Source: Leishmania infantum JPCM5 (Eukaryota; Euglenozoa; Kinetoplastea; Trypanosomatida; Trypanosomatidae). From it: a stretch of DNA of 64,000 nt. The notes under the pieces are model-generated. The model was not told the DNA's origin. It searched no databases and worked only from the letters and a program-made list of their open reading frames with translations. A program made the position numbers and the translations under genes. Numbering within the stretch: position 1 is the stretch's first letter; the number at the start of each line of letters is the position of its first letter. Below, piece by piece: positions 40,834-52,849 of the stretch. The stretch spans positions 124,001-188,000 of the forward strand of contig NC_009394.2 of assembly GCF_000002875.2 (NCBI RefSeq), read 5' to 3'.

Positions 40834-43666
40834 GCTCGCAGCGCTGGATTATGTCTGCCACTGCTCATGAAGCGCTCGTTTCAAGTTTATATCTGCAGAG
40901 TGTTCACCCGTGGTCAACGGCATGCACTGGATGGCATCGTTGTGATGCCGACGCGCTTAGCCTTTGGAGGTTTTGTTTGGCAGTGTTCACACCGCAGCAG
41001 TCGGACCTGTACGCGCTGCTGTTCCTCTCCCTCCTGTTGTCCCTCTTGTCTCCGCGTCACTGCTTCTCGTTTTTTTTATGATCATAATGTGTGTGTGTGT
41101 GTGTGTGTGTGCGTATGCTCGCTTTCTGCACGGTGCCTGCCAACCCAGCGAAACATGCAGGACGTCGTATTCATCCCTCCTCCCTCCATGTGCGCATGCA
41201 TAAGCCCTAGGGAAAAGCGAAGAGAAGCACCCGAGAGCCAAAGAGAGATCAAGGAAGCGACGCGGCAGCCCAATAAACCCCGTAAGCCCCCGTTTGGAAG
41301 ATCACCATGACGGTCGCTACTTGTATAATGCCCCCCCCCCTCTCCCTCCCTTCCCCCTCCCTCCCTCTAGCTTTCCGTCTCCTCCTTTCCTTGTTTGCTC
41401 GCCCAGCATTAAAGTCGATCTCCGACGCCATTCTTGTTTCTTTTTTTATGCCTTTTCTGTTTCTCGGTTTCTTCAATCTTTCTCCAGTGAACGGAGGAGC
41501 CGGCACACGACGTAGGAAGCACCAGAGCACACCCGTACACACAGGCACACAATGTCCATTTGTGTATCTGTATATTTAGATGGGTATTGTATGTGTGTGC
41601 GTGTGTGTGTGTGTGCATGTGCATGTGCTTCTTCCTTTCCTCTCACATCCTTCCCCCTTTTCCCTTTTCCACCCCTCCCTCTCTCCCATGTTTCTGTGTT
41701 GTTACATATTTTTTGTGTGTTGGTGTTCGGTGTATGGGGAGGGGGTGGTGGGCGAGCCTCTTTTGTGGTCCTCCCTGTACCCTCGTTCTCTATGTTTGCT
41801 GTCGTTTCGTTCTTTTTCTTTTCCCCACACCGCCACCACCACGACCGTGCCCCGTCCCCTGTCCCCCACCCCCCATCCTCCGCCCTTCCTGCTTCCATAA
41901 TCATTGTTTCCTTTCGGCTCTGTGCGTGTTGGCACCTTATTTTATGGCCTGAGCCGTTTATCGCCTCCTTGTTTGTCCTCCCTCTCTCTTTCTTGATTAC
42001 TGTTTTCTTTTGTGTGTGTGTGTGTGTGTTTATGTGCGTGTGTGACTTTTACTTCGTCAGTGCAGAAGAATACAGAGCGCGCCACTGCACCTGTCGCTTC
42101 TCTACCGTCCCCTCATCCCCCTCCACCGCCCTAACCACAGTTGTCTCGCTCGTTGTCGATCGAAACCCCCATGCCACCTCTTCCCTTTTCTGAAACCGTA
42201 CACGCGAGGTATTCTTCTTCGGCACTGGCTCGTGTTCCAAGGCCCCTCCACTGTTTTTTTTTGCTGTTTTTTTTTTTTTGCTTTCACAGGCTTAGGAAAA
42301 AGAGGGGCTTCCGTTTGGAGCAGGAGGTCGCGCCTGTGTGTGTGTGAGCGGACTGCCTGTCCTCCTCCTCCCCCCACCCCCTCCCTCAAAACGATAAAGA
42401 CACAAGGTGCTCGTGCTACCCGAAACGATGAAAAGGGCAGGCAGGGCGGAGCGAGTTTTGTGGCAGGTCATGTTTTTGTTGTCGACTCCCACCTCCTCTC
42501 CGCCGCCATCTACGCCACAGCGTGCTTGTTTTCTTTCTCTTCAGGACGGATTCCCGGCGCAACGGATCGTTTCTTGACGTGCGTGCGCGTGTGTGGTATT
42601 GCGACTCGCTGATCTACTTCGTTGTGTCTCCCACCCATTCATCACCTCCTTGTTTTTTTTTTTGCGGTTCCGCCGAGTGCTTAGTGTGTTTCGTAAAAAA
42701 TGTTCCTGTGGTTTTCGACTCTTTCTCTCCATGTTGTACTCGTCTATTTTGTGTTTGTGTTTCCCCCTCACCTACGTCTCTTAGAAATTATGGTTTTCCC
42801 GCCTTTTCTTGTTCGATGTTCCGAAGCCAAATCACGCATGCGCGCACACGCACACCGGTTCCTTGCCTTTTACCCGCCACCCCATCCCTGGCCAAAAATG
42901 CTCTACAAGCTTCCTCGCATACTTCTCCCTCTCCTCATGCACCTTTTTTCTGGTGTCTCGCCACCATTTGTGTGTCTGTGGGTGTGTTTTGTGTGTCTGT
43001 GTGTTCGTTGCGGTCCTGCAGACTCTTCCAATGGTCTCTCTTGACATACTTATGCCTCGCACACACACGCGCACACAGACTCAGATACACATTCCCTCTG
43101 CATGACTGTGCATGTTGTTTTGTTGCACCTTCTTCATATTCTTCGTTGCCTTGTCAAGGAGATCGTGCCTCGAGGGAACGCCGCACAACTGTCAGCGCCG
43201 TCGAGCATCGTCGATTGGACGCAGAACCGAAGAAAAAAGAAAGAGGGTGAGATGGATAAAGTGCGCATCTGCAATATCCGTGCACATCTCTCTGTCTCAC
43301 TCTCTATCCACACATTTTTTTTCCGGCTGTGGCTGTGGATGTGTATGGATAAAAAGGGAACACATCTATACATGCGTTTTCATGTGTGCGTATGTAAGCA
43401 TATATGTGTGTTGTGTGATTCATATGCTTCCCTCTCCCCTTTTATTTCGCTTGTAGCTGTTTTTCTCTTTTTTTTCGTTTCCGTCCTTTCCCATTTTCCT
43501 GCTGCTCGGAGTGTTGCCACCCTTTCGCTGGTGTTCTTGGTCTCATCATGGTCTCTGCCCCCTCCGCCTCCCCTTCTCCTTTGGCCCCCCGTTTGCCTCA
43601 CCTCCCTCCCTCCCTTTCCCGCCCTTTTTTGTTCGGTATCTGTTCTGTGCATATATATGCCCATGC

Positions 43667-43710
43667 ATCTATATATATATATGTATATATATATATATGT
43701 GTATGTCTGT
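43667..43710. repeat. (TA)n-(GT)n microsatellite
   Basis: Two (TA) runs interrupted by atg and followed by GT-rich sequence; strongly AT-rich against a GC-rich background and able to form hairpins. Confidence 0.8.
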
Positions 43711-45539
43711 GTCTGTGTGCGTGTGGTGCGGTCGTCTCCTGTTGGTGGAGGGCACTGGCCCAGGCCCCCTCCCCTTTACCTCCCCCCTTGTCCCTCTCGC
43801 TCGCTTGTCACAGGAGGAAGCATTACACACACGTACATAAGTAAAGCGGTATGTGTGTGTGTTCTGTGCCTCGCCCCGTCCTTCCCCACCCCTTCCCGCA
43901 CACATACTCACACCTCGATCTCTCTCTCTCTTTCACTGGGTACCCTGTGATCGAAAAGGAAGCTTTTCTTTTTTTTTTCTAGGTTCGAGTTTTTCTCATG
44001 TAGATTTCTCCCCACACACACACACACACACACTCCCTCCCCTCTCTTCCGACGCCACCCCTTCTTGGACTCCTCTTGTGATGGTCCGTGTGGCATCGTT
44101 TGGGGCTACGCCAATGTTTGTCTTTCATTGTTTTTTTTTGTTTTCGTGCTTATCTCTCCGAAGGTGCGCTCTTCTCTATGCGCATGCGTGTGTGTGCGTG
44201 TGGTGGCTCCCTTCTCCCTCCCCCTCACTCGTCGTGTGCCTTCCGAGAAGCACCGCCACGCAGCTTCCGTCTTCCGCGCAGACTCATCGGGTGATCTCCC
44301 CCGAAAACGTGAGCTGAAAGCGAAAACGGAAGAGCAGCACAGAAAAGGAAAGAAACAGCGGCACCCTCTTGTGGCAGTCCGAGGAACCGTTGCTGTATCG
44401 TTGCTCTCTCAGAGATCAAGGAACCATCCATTCTACATCCACGCATACGCGTGCACCGGGCACATTAGACGGGCTCATGTGCCCCTGAGCCCGGCGGCTA
44501 TCTTCGACATGATGGCACGTGTCTTGGCCCTCTTATTTTTTTCCGTCCCCTTGCCGTTTTCCTTCCAGCGCAGGGCAGCAGGGGAAACCGCGCACAGTTG
44601 GACGGCAACGGCACAGGCACACAAGAAGGCACAACGAACCCGATTTCTTTTTGTTCTCCCTTCGTTTTACGTGGTTTTTTTGTGTGTTGTGTGTTCATTT
44701 TGTATTTGTTTTTTTTTTTCATTTGTGGTTTCAGTGGCAAGACGAATGGAAGAGAAAGAGGGCGCGGAGAGATTTGTTGGGTTGCTGTTCCGCATACTCT
44801 GCACACCTGTGTGCTGCATGGCTCCTCCTCTCCCCTTACTCCAAAGGATGTGATTTGCTTCCGAAGACGAGCCGCGCATCCTCCTCGCTCGCGCACACGC
44901 CACCGATGTCCCCTCTCCCAGGCCTTATTTCTCCCGTTTTGATCTCGCATGCCTTTTCTTTGTCTTTTTTTTTCTGCGTTGTAAGACTTTCTTCTTTTCT
45001 TTCTCGTGCATGTTTGCGCACACACGGTACGGCGGGTGCACCCCTCCCTCCTCCACGCGGAATAAAAAAGAGACACACCTCCACACACGCCCCAAAACAC
45101 GCGTGTTCGCATGTTTTTCTTTTTGCTTGTTTGCGCGTGCTCTCACTCTCGCGCTCGACTGCCCTTCCAGCCGCCGCCGCGTATGTTTGCTTACCTGCAG
45201 CATGTGCGTAGTGTGCATGTGAAGGCTGAGTGGCCAAGAGGGCCGTGGTCGTGGTAGTTGGGGAAGTGGCAGAGCCCTGTGTGTCTGTGTGTCTGTGTGT
45301 AACTCGCCCTCTCCCTCCTTGACGGTGCCCAGCTCGAACACTCCAATGGAGTAGTATGGGTGGTTCCGGTGAATGAAGAAACAAACAGAGAGCGGTAACA
45401 GTGAAATTTATGCACGTCTCAGCGAGCAACACCGCGTGGCGCCCTACCCGAGGAACCGTCGCCTCCCTGTGTTGTGCGCACGTGAGCGTATTTGCGCGTG
45501 TATGCGTATGTATGTGTGCGTTCGTCTGCGCTCTTCAGT

Positions 45540-45806
45540 ATGCCGGGTCTTCACGGCACGCTCCGTCTCTCTGTCGCGGCTCTTCCGTTTTCCGCCTCGG
45601 TTGTGTTGCGCGTGTGTAACTCCCGCTGCTTCTCGAGGGTGTTTGAGCGACAAGCTATGCAGCCCGTGATGGTGTTGACCCAACGACGTGATGGCGACCA
45701 CCTGCAAACAAAAAAGAATTTCATGGCATATCCCGTCACAAGTCGTGACGTTAAGATTTCAGCTCGTGCACCGAGCAGCTCCTTGTTTGCAGCGCCTCGC
45801 TCCTAG
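45540..45806 (+). other. Small ATG frame of unknown status (88 codons)
   Basis: An ATG frame directly after an AG (cttcag-t-ATG). The start MPGLHGTLRLSVAALPF, followed by further hydrophobic and Arg/Cys residues, resembles a mitochondrial presequence, and the rest is of mixed composition rather than microsatellite-derived. No family recognised and no independent support. It may be a short unannotated gene or chance. Confidence 0.2.
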
Positions 45807-46720
45807 CACCAAGGTTTGATGTCAAGATGGGTTGGCCGGAGGAAAGGCAAGCCGATGCCGAGAGAGAACACCGTCAGGCGAAGGCTCTCCCTGAGGCAGT
45901 GTCTGCCATCCTCTTACACCAGATGTTCCTGCCGAGCGCCTTTCCTTCTCTCTCTGCCTTGTACTCGGCGAAAGCTTGCTGCGCTGCTTCCGTGACACTC
46001 TACGTTCCCGGGCTTCTGTGTGCGGTAGCGCGCCCGGCCGGCGGTGCGCAACGCCTCGTCTCCGTCGACGCTCCACACGCCCCACTCCACTCCCCCTTCG
46101 CCACGCCCGCCCCGCTCTGCAGCCCGCCAAAGTTCGCAACAGTCACTCCACATCCGCCCCGCGCCGCATCGACGTCCCACTCGCCCGCCCGTGCGTGAGC
46201 ATCTGCACACGCTTGCAGCCGTCTCACGCAACCCGCGAGTCCACTTCATTTTCCGCCTCGCTTTGCCTGCCTCATCGTCTTCTTTTTTTTTTGTGTGTGT
46301 GTGTGTGTGGAGGGTGGGGGGGGGGGCCTTCTCTCTCTCTCTCGGTGCCGCACAAAACCACCTCTTCTCCCGCCCTCGCCACTCCAGCAGGAAGGACGAT
46401 ACATCCACTAGCACAAACGAAATCATAATCGTCCAAACAACACTTTCCACCCCCGTGAAGTCTGATCGGGTTTATCGCTCCTCTTCTGTTGTTCCGTTGT
46501 TTGCCTCTCTGTCCCTTCCCTCCTTCCCCTCCCCCTCCCCTACATCCCCACCCACCCCCGCCCCGACCACCCATTCATACACGACAAGACACACACACAC
46601 ACACACAAGCGCGACAAAATTCCCTGCCTTTCGCTCTCTCTCCGCCTTCTTTTTTACTCACACTTCTTCCTGCCACAAGACCAGCCACACCGCTGTGCAA
46701 GTCTTTTCAACACAAACCCC

Positions 46721-46739
46721 CTACCTCTCCCTCTCACAG
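46721..46739 (+). promoter_or_regulatory. Candidate trans-splice acceptor of FBT5
   Basis: ctacctctccctctcacag: a short pyrimidine run ending in AG at 46738-46739, 18 bases before the FBT5 ATG. Confidence 0.5.
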
Positions 46740-46757
46740 GTCTCCATTGCCATCAGC

Positions 46758-48872
46758 ATGTCCTACAAGGAGGCCGCTCCCAAGCGCGAGAAGGACGCCG
46801 CGGGTGCAGCAGCGGTGCCTGAGGCGGCCGCCGCGGGAAATGACGGCAAGTACATCCACCCCGAGGCAGCGTCCCTGTTCGCCAGGTGCCCGTGGGTTCG
46901 CCGCGTCCCCGTGTTTGGCGAGGCTGTCAAGGGCTACGGGCTCAAGTTCATCGTCGCCCTCGGCGCTAGCAACCTGCTCTGCAAGGGCGTCGCGGATCAG
47001 ATTCTATATGGTCAGACGTACGCCATGATGATTGATCGCTACGGCATCGACGTGGCCCGCTACCAGCGCCTGTCTTCGATTTCGACCATGGGGTGGTCCA
47101 TCAAGGCCTTCACAGCGATGCTCTGCGACGGCTTCGCCTTCCTCGGCTACACGAAGCGCTGGTACATGTTCATCTCCTGCGTCGGCGGTGGCGCGTTCGC
47201 GCTGATCTACGGCCTCCTTCCGGCGAAGGAGGCGTCGGCCAACGTCGCGTGTGCCTTCATCTTCCTGTCGAGCTGGGGCAAGGCCAACGTGGATATCCTG
47301 TCTCAGGGCCATTACAGTCGACTGATGCGCCAGAACCCGAAGCCTGGGCCGGCACTGGTGAGCTGGATGTGGTTTTGCATAATGATTGGCTCACTCATCG
47401 CGACTGTGATGAACGGCCCGCTCGCGGATGCCGGGAAGCCGCAGATCAGCATCTTCGTGTCTGCCGCGCTGCAGGCCATCACCTGCGTCTTCTACCTGTT
47501 CAACTGGTACGGGGAGAAGAAGAACCGCGTGCTGCGTTCCGAGGACGCGCTGTTTATTCTGGAGGAGACGCGCAAGGAGCGTGAGCGCCTGGGCCTCGAG
47601 GGGGTGAACAACGGCACGGCGGGTGCGCAGCATGGTGGTGCGGCGAAGGGGAAGAGGAGCCCGCAGCGCTCGCACTCGGATGAGGACGTGGAGGGTGCCG
47701 TACGGGATGCCCTCAACGATGGTCAGCGCGACAACGGTGAACTTGTGCAGGACGTCTACGACGACGCGTATGACGACGGCGAAGAGGTGGCCGAGGGCGA
47801 GGTGTACTACGGCAAGCCGCCGGTGCCGTGCCTGTTCGGGCTGTTCGAGGCGAACACGGAGGTGATTTCGAAGAACTGGAAGATCTTCGTGTACAGCGTT
47901 GTCATGACCTGTGCTGTGATCGCGATGCTGTGTGCCAACATCCTGGCCGACACGCTGGGCCTCCTGGTTGCGTGCGTCGTTGTGTCGACCATCTGCTGCG
48001 CCGCGTCCTTCTGGGCCCTGCCGCTGGTGATTGCGAAGGCCAACGTGTTTGCATACCTGGATAAGGCTGTTTCCATCCGTGTGAGCGGTCCCCTAAACGC
48101 GTTCTACTTGAACACCTACGGCTGCCCCGGCAACCTGCCCAACTTCACCTACACCTTCTACAACACGGTGGCTGGCGTCATCAACACTATCGTTGGTATG
48201 ATTACCGTGACGCTGTTCAACTTCCTGTTCGCGAAGCATGGCTACCGCCTCACCTTCATTGTGACGACAATCATGCAAGTTCTGGCAGCGCTGTTCGACA
48301 TCATCATTGTGAAGCGCTGGAACCTGTACATCGGCATCCCTGACCACGCCATGTACATCTGGGGTGATGCTGTTGTGGGTGAGATCGTGTACATGCTTGG
48401 CTTTATGCCGCAGATCGTGCTGCTGTCTCGCCTGTGCCCTCGTGGCTCGGAGAGTGTCGTGTATGCGCTGATGGCGGGCTTCGCCCGCCTTGGCCGAACC
48501 ACCGCGGCGTCTCTCGGTGCCATCCTTCTGGAGTACGGCCTGCCTGTGTTCAAGACGCAGGATGACGGGTCTCGCTGCAACTACGACAACCTGCCGCTGC
48601 TGCTGTTCCTGTGCAGCATGTGCACGCCGCTGCTGGCGATTCCGCTGAGCATAATACTGCTTCCGAAGGCGCGCATCTGCGACGATATCGACATTGACGG
48701 CAAGGTGGTGCGTCAGGCCGTGGATAAGCAGGTCGCAGCTGCTCCGCTGCCGAGCTCCGACTCGGACGCGGTGATGAATGCCGAACCGCTTCATGGGAAC
48801 AAGGCGGATGAGCGCGAGGCAGCGCGCGGGGAGGCGGTGCAGGGCAAACGGGCGGGCGCTTCAGAGAAATAG
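46758..48872 (+). CDS. FBT5: folate/biopterin transporter family, inner subtype
   Basis: A 704-residue FBT-family transporter. The frame is open far upstream, but nucleotide identity with FBT6 and FBT4 begins exactly at ATG 46758, which also follows a good acceptor. FBT5-type markers: EAVKGYGLKFIVALGASNLL, ILYGQTYAMM, SSISTMGWS, PALVSWMWFCIMIGSLI, LGLEGVNNGT in the loop, FAYLDKAVSIRVSGP and QVLAALFDI. Family signatures GYTKRWYM, NWYGEKKNR, IPDHAMY, RLCPRGSES and RICDDIDIDGK are intact. Hydrophilic loop at about residues 261-355; about twelve membrane segments. The C-tail ends VQGKRAGASEK; the FBT6 tail departs from it at the coding bases gggcaa (48842-48847). Confidence 0.93.
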   Translation: MSYKEAAPKREKDAAGAAAVPEAAAAGNDGKYIHPEAASLFARCPWVRRVPVFGEAVKGYGLKFIVALGASNLLCKGVADQILYGQTYAMMIDRYGIDVARYQRLSSISTMGWSIKAFTAMLCDGFAFLGYTKRWYMFISCVGGGAFALIYGLLPAKEASANVACAFIFLSSWGKANVDILSQGHYSRLMRQNPKPGPALVSWMWFCIMIGSLIATVMNGPLADAGKPQISIFVSAALQAITCVFYLFNWYGEKKNRVLRSEDALFILEETRKERERLGLEGVNNGTAGAQHGGAAKGKRSPQRSHSDEDVEGAVRDALNDGQRDNGELVQDVYDDAYDDGEEVAEGEVYYGKPPVPCLFGLFEANTEVISKNWKIFVYSVVMTCAVIAMLCANILADTLGLLVACVVVSTICCAASFWALPLVIAKANVFAYLDKAVSIRVSGPLNAFYLNTYGCPGNLPNFTYTFYNTVAGVINTIVGMITVTLFNFLFAKHGYRLTFIVTTIMQVLAALFDIIIVKRWNLYIGIPDHAMYIWGDAVVGEIVYMLGFMPQIVLLSRLCPRGSESVVYALMAGFARLGRTTAASLGAILLEYGLPVFKTQDDGSRCNYDNLPLLLFLCSMCTPLLAIPLSIILLPKARICDDIDIDGKVVRQAVDKQVAAAPLPSSDSDAVMNAEPLHGNKADEREAARGEAVQGKRAGASEK

Positions 48873-50715
48873 CTGGCGCTGTGGAGTGCTGTGCGAAGTA
48901 TTGTGGCGCTTGACGGTTGTTGAAAGGGAGGTTATGGATGTCTTCAAGGAGTATCGATCCGGTAACGGATGGCGCGTCTCTGGATCATCTGGTCTCTCTT
49001 CCTGCATGAATAGGTGTTCAGCGACGTTGAGGGTGCCGAGTGCAGCCTTTGCCTTTCGCTGCATGTTGGGGCGGCATTTGATGGTTAGTCGCCAGTGGAC
49101 GCGGATCGGCCGGAGGGGTGCGTTTCAGACTCAGCGGAGTAGTTGAAGACCGATGCGGCGGATGACGGGCTTTCGTGGCGGCCTGTCTTTGCGGACGTGT
49201 TGCCGTTTTTCTGCATTTGCCGATGTACACCGCTTCGTCGCTAGCTCTCTCTCTCTCTTCGACACCACCTTTTCGCCCCCACCGACTTTGCCGTGGCCCC
49301 AGCCTCCTGTGCGCGTGTTGGCTGGGGTGTCTGATGGTGGTGTTACCCGTCGTGCACCCGCCTGACCTGTCTGCGCCCCCTTCCGTCGTCGCGGCTCTGT
49401 CTGCCACGTGCGAAGACAAAACACAATACACATATGTGAAACACAACACGGGAACGCATGCAAGGACGCTAATCAGTGAGAATACGCGACTTTCTGAACC
49501 CTAACGCGGCCTCTGATGCCTTGTGTTGGTGGTTGTGATGTCTACTTCGCGTATACATGTATGTGTGCGTGCTTGGATGGAATCACGGGTGCCTCTCTCT
49601 GTCTGTGCTATGGTAGCTCGTATCCGCATCGATAAATTTCATCTCCCCGTTGCGTCACCACCACCTCTCCATATCCTTTTCGTCTCGCATGCCCTGAGCG
49701 TCTTCGAAGTTGTCGCGTGCAACAGTTTTGTGCCGTGGTGCACATCTTGCCGCTGCTTGGCAACATGCGCGAGGAAGGGAAAGGCATGGGCACGACGAAA
49801 CCTGCCCGGCGGTGGCGAGGGCAGCGGCCCCGAAGCGTCGCATGTCGTTTTGCCGCGGCGCTTGTGCGCCTCTGCGAACGCAAGATCCACGACGGCACTC
49901 TGCATCTCCCGCTTTCCCTCCCTCCCTCGCGTGCGCGTGCATGAGTGGCGACCGCTTGTGCGGTTGTTATTTAGAAGCAGTGCCCGCTCACCCAAAGGAA
50001 CGGGGATGCGGGGGCCCGTTGTGCCAGCCTCGCATGCGTATGAGGGGGCAAGAAACAAGAAACAAGTGGAGCAGGATGACAGGCAGCTGCCTGGCTGCCC
50101 AACGAATACACTGCACGACAAGAATGACCAGTGTCAATCTCCACACGTAGGACATTCTCCTCTTCTTTTTTTTTCCGGTGATGATTTCGTGTGCCGCTCG
50201 TTCTCTAGCGCGCGCTCTCTATGGGCGTCAAGTTGTGTGTGTTGTCGCTTCGATTTCCTCGCTGCCTCGCTCCCCTCCCCTCCACCCCCTCCGGCACGCC
50301 GTTTTGTGTTGATGGTGCGACTGGCCTGTCATCCTCCCCTTTCCTTCGGAACCTCCGTCGTCGACACACAGCACACGCGCGCTGCCGCCGGCGCGCTCCT
50401 GTGCGAGCATTTTCTCCTATTCTTCCTCCGCTGTGTGTGTAGCCATTTAGCGTGTGAGAGTGACCAGAAGGAAAGAAGCGGCACATGGGCGCGGCCCGCC
50501 GTCCGCGGATGGCCTCCTTGCCTTCGCTTCGCCCCCCCCCTCCGCATTTCTTTCACGTCCACTCTGGGGTTGGAGTAGGGGATGGGGGTTGTGAGAAGTC
50601 ATTGCAGGTATTTGTCCTCCAAGAGAACGTGCCGACCCTCGTCTTCTCTGAAGTTCTTCGTTTTTTTTTTGGCGTCATCTGCTCCCGGATCCAGGACCCG
50701 GACTCTGCAACGTAG

Positions 50716-50928
50716 CGGGCGGACGAAGAGCGCAAGGACGCAAGCCGAACCGAGGTATTCGCCCGGATTGGGAAAGCTGGATGCAACGACTCAACCGGGA
50801 AGTGCGGAAAGACAGCGAGGGCATTGGGAGCAGACGACATAGTAGGCGGCAAGGCCGTGGGAACGCAAGACGTGAATGCCGGGCTCATGAAGGAGTGGCC
50901 AAAGATAGGCATCAGCTCGTCACCGTGA
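50716..50928 (+). pseudogene. Coding-like relic, unknown family
   Basis: An open frame of 70 codons plus TGA, bounded by TAG at 50713-50715 and with no ATG at its start. Its composition is ordinary protein-like (RADEERKDASRTEVFARIGK, later KEWPKIGISSSP) and rich in K, E, D, G and A, unlike the Ser/Pro/Cys/Leu strings produced by flanking simple-sequence DNA. I do not recognise the family. It could be a gene fragment left by rearrangement, or chance. Confidence 0.2.
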
Positions 50929-51540
50929 GACCCCAGCCCTTGGTCTCCTCCGCTGTTCTCTCTTTCTGCGCTTGTGTTTCGCGGTCGTTGACGTCGGCTC
51001 CGCCTGCTTGTCCCTTTCTGAGTAGGTGAGCCCTCCCTCCCCCCTGACTCTGAGTGTGTGCCCCTCGCGCTGAGTTGAGGCACACGTTGTTTGTCATTTG
51101 TTTCCTACACGCACCTATCGTTCCTGCTTTAAATTACGTCTTGCCTTCTTATTGCGGCGAAACCGCCTTTCGCTGTCCTCCTACCTCTTCCCTCTCCTGC
51201 CGTTCCAACGCGCCGCTCCCTCCCGCATGTGGTACTTTCACCCTTTTCCTCCAATTCTCTTCGCATGTTTGTATGTGTGTCGATGGTCACGCCTGCGATT
51301 CCGTCTCAGCGCTTATTTCTTCGCTCTTTCCCTCCACCCCCTCCCTTTCCCCCTTCGCATTCCTTGTAACTTTTCTGCGCGCCTCCTCTGACGGCGAATC
51401 CCACCCACACAATGCCTTGTGTGTGTCTGTGTGTGTGCGTGTGTGTGTGTGTGTGTGTGATTTGTTGGTTTCACTTTCCACTGTACGACATCTCTGCCTT
51501 CTATAGATGTTGGTGCTGACGTTCTGCAAGGTCTTCCATG

Positions 51541-51566
51541 TACATATATATATATATGTGTGTGTG
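51541..51566. repeat. TA-GT palindromic microsatellite at edge of repeat copy A
   Basis: An acatatatatatatatgt core followed by GT, immediately 5' of repeat copy A. A matching GT run, without the TA core, precedes copy B, and a similar TA-GT run lies at 59795-59827. Confidence 0.7.
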
Positions 51567-52275
51567 CCTGTGTGTTCTCCTCCGACGCTGCGCTCCCTCG
51601 CTGTCGCACTGAGATGGGCGTCGTAAAACGTCGGCCTCTGCGAGCATGTGTGGGTGTGTGCTGGCTTTTGTCTTGTCGGGTGAGAGTGCGAACGGGACGG
51701 GCAGTGCCGCTCACGCATCTCTCCTTTGGGTGTTGTTTTGTTTTCTCTAAGTGCGTGTGTGCCCCGATGAAGCCGGCCACCCAAACGCGCGGTAGCTCAG
51801 CGTCCAGTGCCCCTACTCTGAGTGTTTGGGGGGGGGGAGAGCCAGAGCAGCCCATCGCTGCTGATGTCGGCGGTGAGGTCCTGGGTGGCGTGGCGTCGGA
51901 GCGACCTGCACTACTGAGCACGCTTGCGCCATCCATATTATGATCAAAACCTTAAAGCAACTCGAACGCACCCCACCCTGCCCTCACTGCTTACTGGTGG
52001 TGTGTGTGGGGGAGGGGGGCGTGAGCCACCCCGAGGGGTGCACGAGGCTGCGACCGGCACAAGGGCAGCGCACTGTGAGGCGGTGTGCGGGCAACGCGTG
52101 AAGCAGAAGCCGTGCGCAGGTAGCGGGGGCGGCGCATGTGCTGTAACCCGTGTGTTCACGGCTGCCTCGCAGCACGTGATTGCGTCTGTGGCAGGGCGGT
52201 GCGTTGTGGTGAGGGGGCGGGAGAGGGCACGAGTGAACTCGTGTTGTATGACGGAGAAGCGGACACACGGTGCCA
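51556..52275 (+). repeat. Direct repeat copy A, about 0.7 kb (SIDER-like)
   Basis: From the GT run before gcctgtgtgttctcc (51566) to ggacacacgg-tgcca (52275) this segment matches copy B (about 60137-60868) with only scattered differences that I could see: the length of a G-run near 51830-51838, single-base changes, and gtgttg versus gcgttg near the 3' end. Its last about 180 bases (52089-52266) match copy C after FBT6. Diverged relatives lie at 28.9 kb and 24.3 kb. It sits in the flank between FBT5 and FBT6. Confidence 0.9.
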
Positions 52276-52849
52276 AAAGCAAGTACCACACGAGTGATGC
52301 CAAAGACACCACCCTCCATCCCCTCTCCTTCTCCGCCCTCATTGTCGCTACTCGATGCCAACAGCGACGGAAACTCCTCTCATCAAGCGCCATTCATGTT
52401 TGCACTCCTTCTGCCTTTTCTAAACTGCCCATTTACCTGGGCGATGCGTGGCTGCTCTCGCCATACGTTGCGTTCTCCATGGCGCCTCCCACGGAGGCAC
52501 GCATGCAGACGCACGAATGCATACTGGCGCTGTCTCTCCTCCCGATTCTCTCCGCCCTCTGCCTCAGCACCTTTCGCTATCCGACGCACAGATGCCAGGC
52601 ATTCAAGCTCCCGTCTGCCTGCATTTCTTTTAGCGCGTGGTTCTCTGTGTCTGTCGGTGGCGTCACCCCCGCCCACATTCAGCACACCCTGCGCGGCCGC
52701 CATTCTGCTTTTCGCTCCTCTCGGCCGCCAGCGATCGTTGTTACAAGGATGCTGGAGGCTCCAACGCATCCCTACACCGATACAGCACCCCGCCACAAAA
52801 ACTGCATCCGGAGCAATCTGCCACACTCCTTCCGCAACACCTTACCACG

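Larger units (their letters stand above)
40834..46757. other. Intergenic spacer FBT4 to FBT5 (5.9 kb, longest in the array)
   Basis: No convincing gene. Dense microsatellites: (GT) at 41087-41111, 41589-41615 and 42014-42030; a TA-rich run at 43667-43700; poly-T stretches near 42252-42282, 42651-42663 and 44710-44722. A more mixed, possibly coding-like patch lies at about 45540-46200 (a small ATG frame at 45540-45806, and another at 45827-46198). The FBT5 splice tract ends the spacer. Confidence 0.55.
48873..52849. other. Intergenic spacer FBT5 to FBT6 (4.0 kb)
   Basis: No supported intact gene. Contents: mixed-composition sequence at 48900-49150 and 49700-50130, a lysine/glutamate-rich 71-codon frame without ATG at 50716-50928, (GT) run at 51435-51459, TA run at 51543-51557, and the full dispersed repeat copy A at about 51556-52275. 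A non-repetitive stretch of about 570 bases then leads to FBT6. Confidence 0.55.

Noticed and set aside
43981..44000. ggttcgag word as a possible tRNA T-arm
   Set aside because: No matching stems, anticodon arm or A/B box pair nearby; no tRNA seen in the window.
42049..45432. Minus-strand frames in the FBT4-FBT5 spacer as possible antisense genes
   Set aside because: Amino-acid strings of Thr/His/Lys/Arg from CA and GA runs; no conserved motif.
46044..46757. N-terminal extension of FBT5 (238 codons), and similar extensions of FBT1, FBT2, FBT3, FBT6, FBT7 and the kinase
   Set aside because: These parts translate splice tracts and microsatellites, differ between copies, often start at non-ATG codons, and lie 5' of good AG acceptors.
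51924..52849. 398-codon frame running through repeat copy A into the FBT6 5' region
   Set aside because: Crosses the repeat and out-of-frame FBT6 sequence; composition is low complexity.
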